From JAAYZQ01 sp034428935 (GTDB taxonomy: Bacteria; Chloroflexota; Anaerolineae; JAAYZQ01): a DNA stretch of 18,145 nucleotides. Below the pieces are notes generated by a model. The model was not told where the DNA came from. It saw only the letters and a program-made list of their open reading frames with translations, and did no database searches. Shown piece by piece: positions 7,174-15,073 of the stretch. The stretch is from the NCBI GenBank assembly GCA_034428935.1, contig DAOUHB010000210.1:1-18145 (forward strand), in the 5' to 3' direction. Both the position numbers and the translations under genes were made by a program. Position 1 is the first letter of the stretch, and every line of letters begins with the position of its first letter.

Positions 7174-7923
7174 ATGGAAGCTCTCGCCAACCCTGAGAAC
7201 TGGATCGCCCTTCTCACCCTGACAGTCCTCGAGATCGTCCTGGGCATCGACAACATTGTTTTCATTTCTATTCTTGCCGGCAAGCTGCCGCACGAGCAAG
7301 CCGGCCGGGCGCGCGTTCTGGGCCTGGGTGCGGCCATGATCACGCGCATCCTGCTCCTGCTCTCATTGTCGTGGGTCATCCGGCTCACCGAGCCGCTCTT
7401 CTTTGTCCTCGACCACCCCGTCTCGGGGCGCGACATGATCCTGATCCTCGGCGGCCTGTTCCTGCTGGCCAAGAGCACCCGCGAGATCCACGAGCGGCTC
7501 GAGGGTGAGGGCGCCCGCGAGGTCACAAAGGAGGTCCCTTCCTTCGCCGGGGTCATTGTCCAGATCGGCCTGCTGGACATTATCTTTTCCCTCGACTCGG
7601 TCATCACCGCCGTGGGCATGGCCCGCGCGCTGTGGGTGATGATCACCGCCGTCATCATTGCCGTGGGGGTGATGATGTTCGCCTCGGGCGCCATCAGCGA
7701 CTTTGTCGAGCGTCACCCGACCATCAAGATGCTCGCCCTGAGCTTCCTGCTGCTCATCGGTTTTTCGCTGGTGGCCGAGGGCATCACCCTGCACATCCCC
7801 AAGGGCTATATCTATTTTGCCATGGCCTTCTCGGTCCTGGTCGAGGTGCTCAATCTGCAGTCGTCCAGCCGGAAGGCAGAGCCGGTGCAGCTCCACCAAC
7901 CTTTCACGAAGGAGGAGGGGTAG
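7174..7923 (+). CDS. TerC-family integral membrane protein
   Basis: This is a 249-residue polytopic membrane protein of the TerC/YkoY/Alx group, linked in other bacteria to manganese export or metalation of secreted proteins, and to tellurite resistance. The family signature TLTVLEIVLGIDNIVFISIL is close to the N terminus. Its internal counterpart is LLDIIFSLDSVITAVGMA. Both carry the conserved acidic residues (E and D in EIVLGIDN; D in SLDSV) expected to line the ion path. I count about seven hydrophobic segments. ATG 7174 has GGAGGAG 5 nt upstream; an earlier in-frame start at 7150 lacks one. The last 20 bp overlap the 3' end of the convergent methyltransferase gene. Which ion this member moves is unknown. 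Confidence 0.92.
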   Translation: MEALANPENWIALLTLTVLEIVLGIDNIVFISILAGKLPHEQAGRARVLGLGAAMITRILLLLSLSWVIRLTEPLFFVLDHPVSGRDMILILGGLFLLAKSTREIHERLEGEGAREVTKEVPSFAGVIVQIGLLDIIFSLDSVITAVGMARALWVMITAVIIAVGVMMFASGAISDFVERHPTIKMLALSFLLLIGFSLVAEGITLHIPKGYIYFAMAFSVLVEVLNLQSSSRKAEPVQLHQPFTKEEG

Positions 7924-8497
7924 CGGCCGGCTCGGCGGTCTCGGCCCGCAACGACATAGCCGCATAGATCTGGCGCAGGTACCGGCTGGGACGCGTCGCC
8001 ATGAGCCGCGTCCCGGCGAATCCGTGGCGGGCGGCCAGGGTTTCCCAGGTGCGGTACGAGAAGGGATGGGGGACCCAGGGATTTCCGCGGTCGGCGTTGT
8101 ACTCTACCACGAGCAGGCGGCCCCCCGGCTTGAGGGCGGCACGGATCCGGTTGAGGACCGGTCCCTTGTCGCGAAAAAAGTGGAGCACGTTGGCCGCCAC
8201 CACCCCGTCCAGGGGAGGCATCTCGGGGAAGGGCTGCCCCACCCCTGCTTGCGCCGCAGGCTTGGACAGGTCGGCGACGAGGTAGTGGACCCGAACCTCG
8301 GGAAAGCGAGCGCCCATGGCCCGCTCCTGCTGCCGCAGCGCGCCCGCGTCCTTGTCCAACGAAAAGATCTCGCCCTCCGGGCCCAGTAGATCGGCAAGCG
8401 CCAGGGTAAAGGCCCCGGTTCCCGAGCCGAGATCGGCCCAGACCCCGGGCCCATCGACCCCCTTTTTGAGCAGTGCAACGTGATCGGCGTGTTCCAT
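7904..8497 (-). CDS. Class I SAM-dependent methyltransferase
   Basis: This is a 197-residue soluble methyltransferase. Motif I, the SAM-binding loop, is DLGSGTG at 22-28. The acidic end of strand 2 is D48 in FSLDKD. LDGVVAANVLHFF matches motif IV, and ALKPGGRLLVVEYN is the usual post-motif segment. The substrate is unknown; this compact UbiE-like type acts on many small molecules. ATG 8497 is chosen because GGAGG lies 8 nt upstream and the promoter sits at 8591-8619. The frame is open further upstream to 8677, through that promoter. The TGA at 7904-7906 lies inside the terC-family gene, so the two converge with a 20-bp overlap and no room for a terminator between them. Confidence 0.88.
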   Translation of the reverse strand: MEHADHVALLKKGVDGPGVWADLGSGTGAFTLALADLLGPEGEIFSLDKDAGALRQQERAMGARFPEVRVHYLVADLSKPAAQAGVGQPFPEMPPLDGVVAANVLHFFRDKGPVLNRIRAALKPGGRLLVVEYNADRGNPWVPHPFSYRTWETLAARHGFAGTRLMATRPSRYLRQIYAAMSLRAETAEPAATPPPS

Positions 8498-8590
8498 GGA
8501 TAGCGCCTCCGTGCCGGTGCGTGAGACGTGCCGCCGGGGGTGGTCCGGCGGCCCTGGCGCGCCACTGCTCCACTGCTCCTGTGCGCTCCG

Positions 8591-8619
8591 AGTATAACGG
8601 CTCGGCACCCGCCCGTCAA
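8591..8619 (-). promoter_or_regulatory. Sigma-70-type promoter of the methyltransferase
   Basis: On the minus strand TTGACG (8614-8619), 17 bp, TATACT (8591-8596). The predicted leader is about 85 nt. It is back-to-back with the promoter of the ThDP enzyme, with 44 bp between the two -35 boxes. Confidence 0.8.
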
Positions 8620-8663
8620 GTTCCCGGCGCGGGAAGGGACCCGTTCGGAGCGGCCCCGCCCGT

Positions 8664-8692
8664 TTGCCAGGGCGCACATTTTCGGGTACAAT
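8664..8692 (+). promoter_or_regulatory. Sigma-70-type promoter of the ThDP enzyme
   Basis: TTGCCA (8664-8669), 17 bp, TACAAT (8687-8692). Start of transcription is expected near 8699, about 35 nt before the ATG at 8734. Confidence 0.78.
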
Positions 8693-8733
8693 GCCCTGCG
8701 CTGTACCGAGAGCTCACACGAGGAGAAAAAGCC

Positions 8734-10398
8734 ATGTCGCGGATGACCGGCGCCCGGCACATCGCCGAAACGTTCAAGGGTTATGGCGTCACCCACGCCT
8801 TTTACATGGAGATTATCTTGCCCAGGGCCCTGGCCGAGATGGAACGGCTGGGCATCAGGCGCATCGTGACCCACTCCGAAAAGGGAGCGGCCTACATGGC
8901 CGACGGTTACGCGCGCCTGGGCCAGAGACCTGGCCTGTGCATGGCCCAATCGGTGGGCGCCGCCAACCTGGCGGCCGGCCTGCAGGACGCCTACCTGGCC
9001 CACGCGCCGGTGCTGGCAGTAACCGGCAGCAAGCCGCCCCTCTTCCAACAGCGCAACGCCTACCAGGAGATCCAGCACAGGTTTCTCTACGAGCCCCTGA
9101 CCAAATACAACGTCCACGTCGGCGCCGTGGAACAGCTTCCCCTGGTGCTGCCGCAGGCCTTCCGGGCAGCGACGACGGGCAAGCCCGGCCCGGTGCACGT
9201 CGACATGCTGGGCCTTTTCGGCGAGGGGATCGAGCGGGCAGAGGCGGATCTGGAGGTGGTCGTCGAGGAGGCCCACAGCCGCTACCCGGTCCACAGGCCG
9301 GTACCCGATGGCGAGGCGCTGCGCATGGCTGCCCGGGTCCTGGCCGGCGCCCAGCGGCCCGTCCTCGTCGTGGGCCGGGGCGCCATGATCTCCGGGGCGG
9401 CCGCCGAGGTGGTGGCCCTGGCCGAGCGGCTGTCCATCCCCGTGGCCGCTTCGCCCGATGCCAAGACGGTCATGGTCGACGCCCATCCCCTCTACCTGGG
9501 GACCCTGGGCGGCTACGGCCGGCCCTGCGCCAACAAGGTGGTGGCCTCGGCCGACCTGGTGTTTTTCGTCGGCACCGGCACCGGCGACCAGCTTACCGAG
9601 AACTGGACGGTGCCCCCCCAGGGCACGCCCACGATCCAGCTCGACGTCGACCCCGCCGAGATCGGCCGCAACTATCCGGGCGGCATCGGCCTGGTGGGCG
9701 ACGCCTGCGAGGGGCTACGGGCGCTCCTGGCCCTGGTAGAGCCCGCCGCGGGCCGCGACGAGTGGGCCGGCTATGCCCGGGAGACCGTCGAGAGCTGGCG
9801 GCGCATGGTGGCCCCCCTCCGCGACTCGGATGCCGTGCCCGTGCGGCCCGAGAGACTGTGCAAGGAGGTCGCTGCCGCCCTGCCCGAGGACGGCGTGCTG
9901 GTGGCCGATACCGGCTACTCGGCCATCTGGTCGAGCACCATGGTGGACGTGCTGCACCCGGGGCAGGTCTACCTCCGCTCGGCGGGCTCCCTGGGGTGGA
10001 GCGTGCCCGCCGCCATCGGCGCCCGCTGTGCCGAGCCGGGCAGGCCGGTGGTCTGTTTCTGCGGCGACGGAGCCTTCTGGTACCACATGGCCGAGCTGGA
10101 GACGGCCAGCCGCTGGGGCATCCAGGTCGTGGTCGTCGTCAACAACAACAGCGTCCTGGGCCAGATCGTGCCCTTTAACGAGCGGGCGTGGGCGGGCATG
10201 GGCGAGCACCAGACCGACGCCTACTGCTACCGCCAGACCAATTTCGCGCGCCTGGCCGAAGAGATGGGCTGCTACGGGCTGCGCGTCGAGAACCCCGGCG
10301 ACGTGCGGGCGGCCATCAAGATGGCCCTTGCCCAGGAGCGGCCCGCCGTCGTGGACGTGGTAACCGATCCCGACGCCCACCCGATCTTTGCCATGTAG
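8734..10398 (+). CDS. Thiamine diphosphate-dependent enzyme, acetolactate-synthase-like
   Basis: This 554-residue protein has the three-domain layout of the acetolactate synthase/benzoylformate decarboxylase family. The N-terminal pyrimidine-binding domain carries the cofactor-activating glutamate E49 (VTHSEKGAAYMADGYAR). The central domain starts near 200 (QRPVLVVGRGAMISGA). In the C-terminal domain the diphosphate/Mg motif runs from GDG (444-446) to NNN (470-472). It should act on a 2-oxo acid, but the reaction (synthase, decarboxylase or oxalyl-CoA-type) is not evident. There is no small regulatory subunit gene (ilvN-like) beside it, which argues against a housekeeping branched-chain role. 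ATG 8734 follows GAGGAG with 6-8 nt spacing. An earlier in-frame start at 8473 would lie antisense in the methyltransferase gene. Monocistronic by context. Confidence 0.88.
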   Translation: MSRMTGARHIAETFKGYGVTHAFYMEIILPRALAEMERLGIRRIVTHSEKGAAYMADGYARLGQRPGLCMAQSVGAANLAAGLQDAYLAHAPVLAVTGSKPPLFQQRNAYQEIQHRFLYEPLTKYNVHVGAVEQLPLVLPQAFRAATTGKPGPVHVDMLGLFGEGIERAEADLEVVVEEAHSRYPVHRPVPDGEALRMAARVLAGAQRPVLVVGRGAMISGAAAEVVALAERLSIPVAASPDAKTVMVDAHPLYLGTLGGYGRPCANKVVASADLVFFVGTGTGDQLTENWTVPPQGTPTIQLDVDPAEIGRNYPGGIGLVGDACEGLRALLALVEPAAGRDEWAGYARETVESWRRMVAPLRDSDAVPVRPERLCKEVAAALPEDGVLVADTGYSAIWSSTMVDVLHPGQVYLRSAGSLGWSVPAAIGARCAEPGRPVVCFCGDGAFWYHMAELETASRWGIQVVVVVNNNSVLGQIVPFNERAWAGMGEHQTDAYCYRQTNFARLAEEMGCYGLRVENPGDVRAAIKMALAQERPAVVDVVTDPDAHPIFAM

Positions 10399-10430
10399 GC
10401 TGCGCGCCGCCCGGTCTCGATTCTCAAGCC

Positions 10431-10461
10431 GCTCGCGGCAGGTCCCGCACCTGCCGCGAGC
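10431..10461 (+). terminator. 13-bp GC hairpin after the ThDP enzyme gene
   Basis: A perfect 13-bp stem (10431-10443 with 10449-10461) closes a 5-nt CCCGC loop 32 bp after the stop codon. No T-tract follows, so it is a weak or factor-aided terminator, or an mRNA-stabilising hairpin. Confidence 0.55.
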
Positions 10462-10553
10462 CGGGCGATCATCCCCCTTGCCTGGCGCACCTTGCCGGCT
10501 CGCGCACCTTGCCCCGCCCCCCGCAAGGCGCTGCCGATTACGTGGTATACCGG

Positions 10554-10582
10554 TTGACAGCCGTACGGAATTGTGATACGAT
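10554..10582 (+). promoter_or_regulatory. Sigma-70-type promoter of the subtilase
   Basis: TTGACA (10554-10559), 17 bp, TACGAT (10577-10582). Transcription from about 10589 gives an unusually long leader of about 300 nt before the ATG at 10889. Confidence 0.75.
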
Positions 10583-10588
10583 AGGGCT

Positions 10589-10888
10589 GTAGTTCCAGGC
10601 AGTTGAGCCCATTCGTCACAGCACCTCTGCCGCCACAACCGGCTATAGGCTCCAGGCTTGCTGGGGCCCTGGCCTCCAATAATCTGCTCTCTCATCACCG
10701 CACATCCTGAATCATGACTGCTCGTTGAAGCCACAGCTTTTACGCTGCGCCCGCACCCCGGGCGCCAGAACGGAAAGGAGGTGGTGCCCAGCAACCCAGG
10801 TCGCGCAGTTCCATGGATGACCTACAAAGGAATGCCAGCAGTACTTTGGCAAAGTCGACCCAATTCTGCAGTGAAGAAGGAGAGACAG
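10589..10888 (+). other. Long untranslated leader of the subtilase gene
   Basis: Between the predicted transcription start and the chosen ATG there are about 300 nt without a recognisable gene. The stretch holds a strong Shine-Dalgarno-like AAAGGAGGTG at 10774-10783, followed at once by GTG codons 10781 and 10784 in frame with the protease, and a second site, GAAGGAG, just before the ATG at 10889. Short GC hairpins can be drawn around 10650-10675. I recognise no known riboswitch. The rest of the gap (10399-10553) contains only the hairpin at 10431-10461. Confidence 0.4.
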
Positions 10889-13800
10889 ATGAAACGGCTA
10901 GCGACGATTCTCTTATTGTTGGCCGCACTGGCGATGGCGATCCCGGTATCCTCTCAGGGTCCAGGAGATCTGTCCGTTGCCACCTCCCCCACAATTGGAC
11001 CGAGCGTGGATCCGGCCGCAGGGAAAGAAGCCCCGAGGCTAGCTCTCCCCGAAAGTGCAGCGTTCGCCCCCAGCGACCTTACGCCCGTGAGCGTCATCGT
11101 CACCTACGACGACTCCGTCGATCCCAACGCGCTGGAGAGAGCCGCTGATGGCCAGGTTGTGCACCGCTTCAGCAAGATCTTTAACGGCGCCTCCCTGGTA
11201 CTCCCCGGTGCCAAGGTGGAGGAGCTGGCAGCTCTCCCCGGCATTACAGGCGTGTATCTTGACGAAGTGTTGCAGATCGACACCGAGGCCAGCCCGGCGT
11301 TTATCGGCGCCCCGACGGTCTGGAATGCACTGGGTGGGCAGCAGAAGGCCGGCGAGGGCATCATCGTCGGTGTTCTCGACACGGGCATCTGGCCCGAGCA
11401 TCCGTCCTTTGCCGACCCCGGTCCGGATGGCATTCCATACCCGGCGCCTCCGGGTGGCCCGTACGACTGCAACTTTGGCAACACGGCCTGGAACCCTGAA
11501 GACGCGCCCTTTGCCTGCAACAACAAGCTGATCGGCGCCTATGAATTCATGGACACCTACAAGGCCGTCGTGGGTCTGGACCCCCTGGAGTTCGACTCGG
11601 CCCGCGATAGCAACGGGCACGGTTCGCACACCTCATCCACGGCCGCGGGCAACGCCGGTGTCGAGGCCAGCATCCTGGGTACGAACTTTGGGATGATCTC
11701 TGGCATCGCCCCCCGGGCCCACGTCATCATGTACCGGGTGTGCGGCGGACCTACGGGAAGCTGCTACGCCAGTGACTCGGCAGCCGCGGTGGAGCAAGCC
11801 ATCCTGGACGGCGTGGATGTGCTCAACTTTTCCATCGGCGGGGGCACCAACCCCTACTCCGACATCGTATCCCTGGCCTTCCGGTCGGCCTTCGAGAACG
11901 GCGTGTTTGTGGCATGCTCGGCCGGAAACTCGGGGCCCGGCGCCGATACGACCGGCCACCGGGAGCCATGGGTGACCACCGTGGCCGCCAGCACACAGTC
12001 CCGGACCTTTGAGGGCTATGTCAATGTTACAGCCGACAACGGCGATACGCTGGACCTCGTGGGCGTCTCTATCGGCGGGACCGCCCAGGGCGAGCTGGTC
12101 ATCGGCGCGGACTATGGCGACGCGCTGTGCGGCTCTGTAGATGGGGTCAACCCCTTCCCGCCCGGAACCTTTACCTCGAACCAGATCGTCGTTTGCCAAC
12201 GCGGCGTCACTGCCCGTGTGGAAAAGAGTGCCAACGTTCAGGCAGCCGGCGGCGCCGGCGTGGTCCTGTATAACCCGGGGGTCCAGACCCTGAACGCGGA
12301 CAACCACTTTATCCCCACCGTGCACATCGACGACGTGGCGGGGGCAATGCTCCTGGACTTTATGGCGACTCACACCGGCGAGATGGCTTCCCTCGAAGGG
12401 GGCGTAAAGGTCTTTGGCCAGGGCGACGTCATGGCCAGCTTTAGCTCGCGCGGTGGCCCCAGGCAGCCCCTGGGCATCAGCAAGCCCGATATCTCGGCCC
12501 CGGGTGTCAACATCCTCGCTGCCCAGACGCCCTATCTCTCGTTCCCCATCCTGGGGGGTGGCGGATCGCCGGGGCAGTACTTCCAGGCCATCGGCGGCAC
12601 GTCCATGTCCAGTCCGCACATTGCAGGCGCCGGAGCCCTGCTCAAGCACCTGCATCCGGACTGGACGCCGGGCCAGATCAAATCGGCCCTCATGATGACG
12701 GCCTTGACCGACGGCGTGGTCAAGGAGGACGGGGTCACGCCGGCCGACCCGTTCGACATCGGTTCCGGTCGCGTGGACCTCAACAAGGCCGGGTTCCCGG
12801 GCCTGACCATCTCGGACTCGGTGCAGAGCTTTATCGATCTCGAGAACGAGCTGTGGAACGCCAACTATCCCAGCCTCTACGTGCCGGTCATGGCGGGCCG
12901 GCTCACCGTCCAGCGCACCGTCCACAACGAGACCAACCTGCCGCGGAACTGGAAGCTGACCGTCGAGGCACCCCCGGACCTGACGATCACCGTTCCGAAG
13001 CACGTCCAGGTCCCCCGCAACGGCGATGCCAGCTTTGACATCACCGTCGACGCTCGCAACGTGCCGCTGGGCGAGGTTCGCCACGCCTCGATCGAGTTCA
13101 AGCAGGGCAACGAATACCTGCACTTCCCCGTGACCATCGTGCGGCAGCAGGCGGCGGTCCTGATGGACAAGGTATGCGAGCCGGCACAGCTCCCGGTGGG
13201 CGGCACCACCGACTGCACGATCACCATCGAGAACACTGCCTCGACCCCTGCCGAGGTGGTCGTGGTGGACCAACTGCCCGATCGACTGTCACTGATCCCG
13301 GACAGTGTTGTCGGTGCGCAGCCCGAGGGCAATAACCGCCTGGTCTTTGCCGGGTCGCTGATGGGAGCCACACCCGGGCTTCGCCTGGACGACACCGTCC
13401 CGCTGTACGGTTACCTCCCGTTGTCGGCCTATGGCTTTACACCCATCCCGCCTCCCAGCAATGCCGACGACGGAGCCTATCTCATCAGCGGGCTGGACTT
13501 TGTCTATCAGGGTGTGCAATATACCGACGCCATCTGGTCTGTCAACGGCACCCTGGAGATTGGCACGGCGAGTGGCCTGGCAGCCTCCGCGGCCAACGGC
13601 CTCATGCCCGATGCGACGCCGCCCAACAACCTCCTTGCGGCCTGGTGGACCGATCTGGACCTGTCAACCGGCGGGGAGTGGTACATGGGAGCGTTGAGCG
13701 ACGGCGTGAACGTCTACGACATCTTTGAGTGGTCGAACCTGGCACGCTTTGCCGACCCGTCCTCCACCGCGAGCTTCCAGATCTGGCTGGCGAGGGGGAC

Positions 13801-14101
13801 GAACCTGGCCTGGTTCACCTACGGTGGCTTCACGGGTGACACAGCGGACGGCACCGTGGGCGTGGAGAACGCCAACGGGACCGTGGGCTACACCTATTAC
13901 TACGGCGAGGGTGCTGTCGGTGGCGTGCCCGCGGGCGACCTGCACGTCGACCAGAACTCGGGCTCTGCCGGCGAGACGCACGTCATCACCTTCACCGCCA
14001 CAGGCGCCTCCAGGGGAGCGTGGCAGAACTGCGCCGAGATGACCGGCGACCTGTTCTATGGTACGAGCATCGCCTGCGCAGAAGGCACGGTCACCAAGTA
14101 A
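10889..14101 (+). CDS. Secreted subtilisin-like serine protease (S8) with PA and DUF11-like domains
   Basis: This is a 1070-residue exported protease. A signal peptide (KR, then a hydrophobic stretch to about residue 22) precedes an I9-type propeptide region (about 66-130). The S8 domain has catalytic D164 (VLDTGIWPEH), H244 (SNGHGSH), oxyanion N347 (SAGNSG) and S572 (GGTSMSSPH). A PA-like domain is inserted at about 395-505. A beta-sandwich (Fn3-like) covers about 640-752, then a DUF11-like segment starts at about 755 (VGGTTDCTITIENTA). A beta-rich module of about 180 residues follows (830-1012), and a final segment (AGETHVITFTATG to the end) looks like the rest of the DUF11 domain. No C-terminal anchor or sorting signal is seen, so it is probably released. 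ATG 10889 has GAAGGAG upstream and gives a clean signal peptide; in-frame GTG 10781 would bury it. Confidence 0.92.
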   Translation: MKRLATILLLLAALAMAIPVSSQGPGDLSVATSPTIGPSVDPAAGKEAPRLALPESAAFAPSDLTPVSVIVTYDDSVDPNALERAADGQVVHRFSKIFNGASLVLPGAKVEELAALPGITGVYLDEVLQIDTEASPAFIGAPTVWNALGGQQKAGEGIIVGVLDTGIWPEHPSFADPGPDGIPYPAPPGGPYDCNFGNTAWNPEDAPFACNNKLIGAYEFMDTYKAVVGLDPLEFDSARDSNGHGSHTSSTAAGNAGVEASILGTNFGMISGIAPRAHVIMYRVCGGPTGSCYASDSAAAVEQAILDGVDVLNFSIGGGTNPYSDIVSLAFRSAFENGVFVACSAGNSGPGADTTGHREPWVTTVAASTQSRTFEGYVNVTADNGDTLDLVGVSIGGTAQGELVIGADYGDALCGSVDGVNPFPPGTFTSNQIVVCQRGVTARVEKSANVQAAGGAGVVLYNPGVQTLNADNHFIPTVHIDDVAGAMLLDFMATHTGEMASLEGGVKVFGQGDVMASFSSRGGPRQPLGISKPDISAPGVNILAAQTPYLSFPILGGGGSPGQYFQAIGGTSMSSPHIAGAGALLKHLHPDWTPGQIKSALMMTALTDGVVKEDGVTPADPFDIGSGRVDLNKAGFPGLTISDSVQSFIDLENELWNANYPSLYVPVMAGRLTVQRTVHNETNLPRNWKLTVEAPPDLTITVPKHVQVPRNGDASFDITVDARNVPLGEVRHASIEFKQGNEYLHFPVTIVRQQAAVLMDKVCEPAQLPVGGTTDCTITIENTASTPAEVVVVDQLPDRLSLIPDSVVGAQPEGNNRLVFAGSLMGATPGLRLDDTVPLYGYLPLSAYGFTPIPPPSNADDGAYLISGLDFVYQGVQYTDAIWSVNGTLEIGTASGLAASAANGLMPDATPPNNLLAAWWTDLDLSTGGEWYMGALSDGVNVYDIFEWSNLARFADPSSTASFQIWLARGTNLAWFTYGGFTGDTADGTVGVENANGTVGYTYYYGEGAVGGVPAGDLHVDQNSGSAGETHVITFTATGASRGAWQNCAEMTGDLFYGTSIACAEGTVTK

Positions 14102-14128
14102 TTCGCCCTGGAGCTACACTTGAGCAGG

Positions 14129-14158
14129 GGGGGCGGCGGCCGGCCGCCCCCTCTCTTT
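14129..14158 (+). terminator. Rho-independent terminator of the subtilase gene
   Basis: A 9-bp all-GC stem (14129-14137 with 14143-14151, loop GGCCG) is followed by TCTCTTT. It starts 28 bp after the protease stop and lies just before the convergent lipoprotein gene's end. There is no T-tract in the minus-strand direction, so it serves the plus strand. Confidence 0.82.
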
Positions 14159-14165
14159 GCGACCT

Positions 14166-15026
14166 CTACTCGATGGCCTGCTCGCACAGGAACGGCGGCG
14201 TGCCGCCGCCACTGTGGTAGGGGTAGATCTGCTTTCCGGCGCGCAGGCGGATCAGCAACCCTTCTTGCTGCACCTGGATATAGGACTTGCCCGGCTGGGG
14301 GCAGCCCAGCGCACCATCAGGCCAGACGACAGGGCGAAACTCCACCAGGTCGATCTGCTCTACCGGAATGGAGAGCCGCTGAGCGAGATCCTCCCTGGCC
14401 TCCGCAACGAGGCCCTGGAGACCAGGACTCGACGGCGTTGGAATGGTCGGGCTGATGGGCACGGTCACCTCCTCTACGACATGTGCCGAAGGGGAGGTGA
14501 CGGGTCCCACCGCCCCTTCGCAAAGGACAAAGCCGCTCTGGCCGGCGCGGTAGTCAAAGGTATCGTCGCCCACCCGCAGGACCACCCAGTAGCCGTCCAC
14601 CAGGGCCTGGGTATACATCATGCCCGGCTTTGGGCAGCCCAGGGAGCCGTCGTTCCAGGTCACCGACTCGCCCCGTATCACCTCGATCTCGTCCACATCC
14701 ACGCCCAGGCGCCCGGCCAGGTCCGCGAGGATGGAATCCAGCAAAGCGGCAGGCACCTGGCCGGTAACAGGCGGCCGCGGCGTCAGGCCGGGGAGCTGCC
14801 CGGACGGGCGCGTCGCCTCGGGCGTCGTGGCGTCATCTTCAGGCGTGGGCAGCGGACTTTCGGCGCCCGGCGCGGGCGTCGCCGTCTCCGGCCCGGGTTC
14901 GGGCGTGCCGGCGGCCGGCGGCTCGGTGGCGGCCGGGGGCGTGGCGCCGCACGCCAGCAGCAGGGCCATCAGGCCCAGGCATACAGCGGCAAAGGTCAGA
15001 AATTGACTCGATCCCATCTTGAACAT
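14166..15026 (-). CDS. Lipoprotein with two copies of a Cys-containing domain
   Basis: This 286-residue protein of unknown function has a lipoprotein signal peptide ending in the lipobox LLAC, with C26 as lipidation site. A Pro/Thr/Glu-rich linker (about 28-90) suggests a surface-exposed tether. Two homologous domains of about 76 residues follow: A (about 95-170) and B (about 206-282). Each has a helix (DLAGRLGV / DLAQRLSI), a W-x-D-G-x-L-G-C-P-x-P-G motif (124-135 and 235-246), a beta region, and a closing F-x-L-C-E or PFLCE (C169, C281). Each copy thus carries two cysteines 38-39 apart, suggesting one disulfide per domain. ATG 15026 supplies the lysine of the n-region, but the GGGAGG touches it. 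ATG 15017 has better spacing (9 nt) but loses that lysine. It lies 47 nt behind feoB and is probably co-transcribed. Confidence 0.8.
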   Translation of the reverse strand: MFKMGSSQFLTFAAVCLGLMALLLACGATPPAATEPPAAGTPEPGPETATPAPGAESPLPTPEDDATTPEATRPSGQLPGLTPRPPVTGQVPAALLDSILADLAGRLGVDVDEIEVIRGESVTWNDGSLGCPKPGMMYTQALVDGYWVVLRVGDDTFDYRAGQSGFVLCEGAVGPVTSPSAHVVEEVTVPISPTIPTPSSPGLQGLVAEAREDLAQRLSIPVEQIDLVEFRPVVWPDGALGCPQPGKSYIQVQQEGLLIRLRAGKQIYPYHSGGGTPPFLCEQAIE

Positions 15027-15073
15027 CCTCCCTATCTACTTCCAGGACGCTCCGGCGCATCAAAGGGTTCCCG

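Noticed and set aside
11633..13273. 546-codon open frame antisense to the subtilase
   Set aside because: High GC content makes long antisense frames common. The composition is His/Gly/Asp-rich without any domain, while the sense strand encodes a clear S8 protease.
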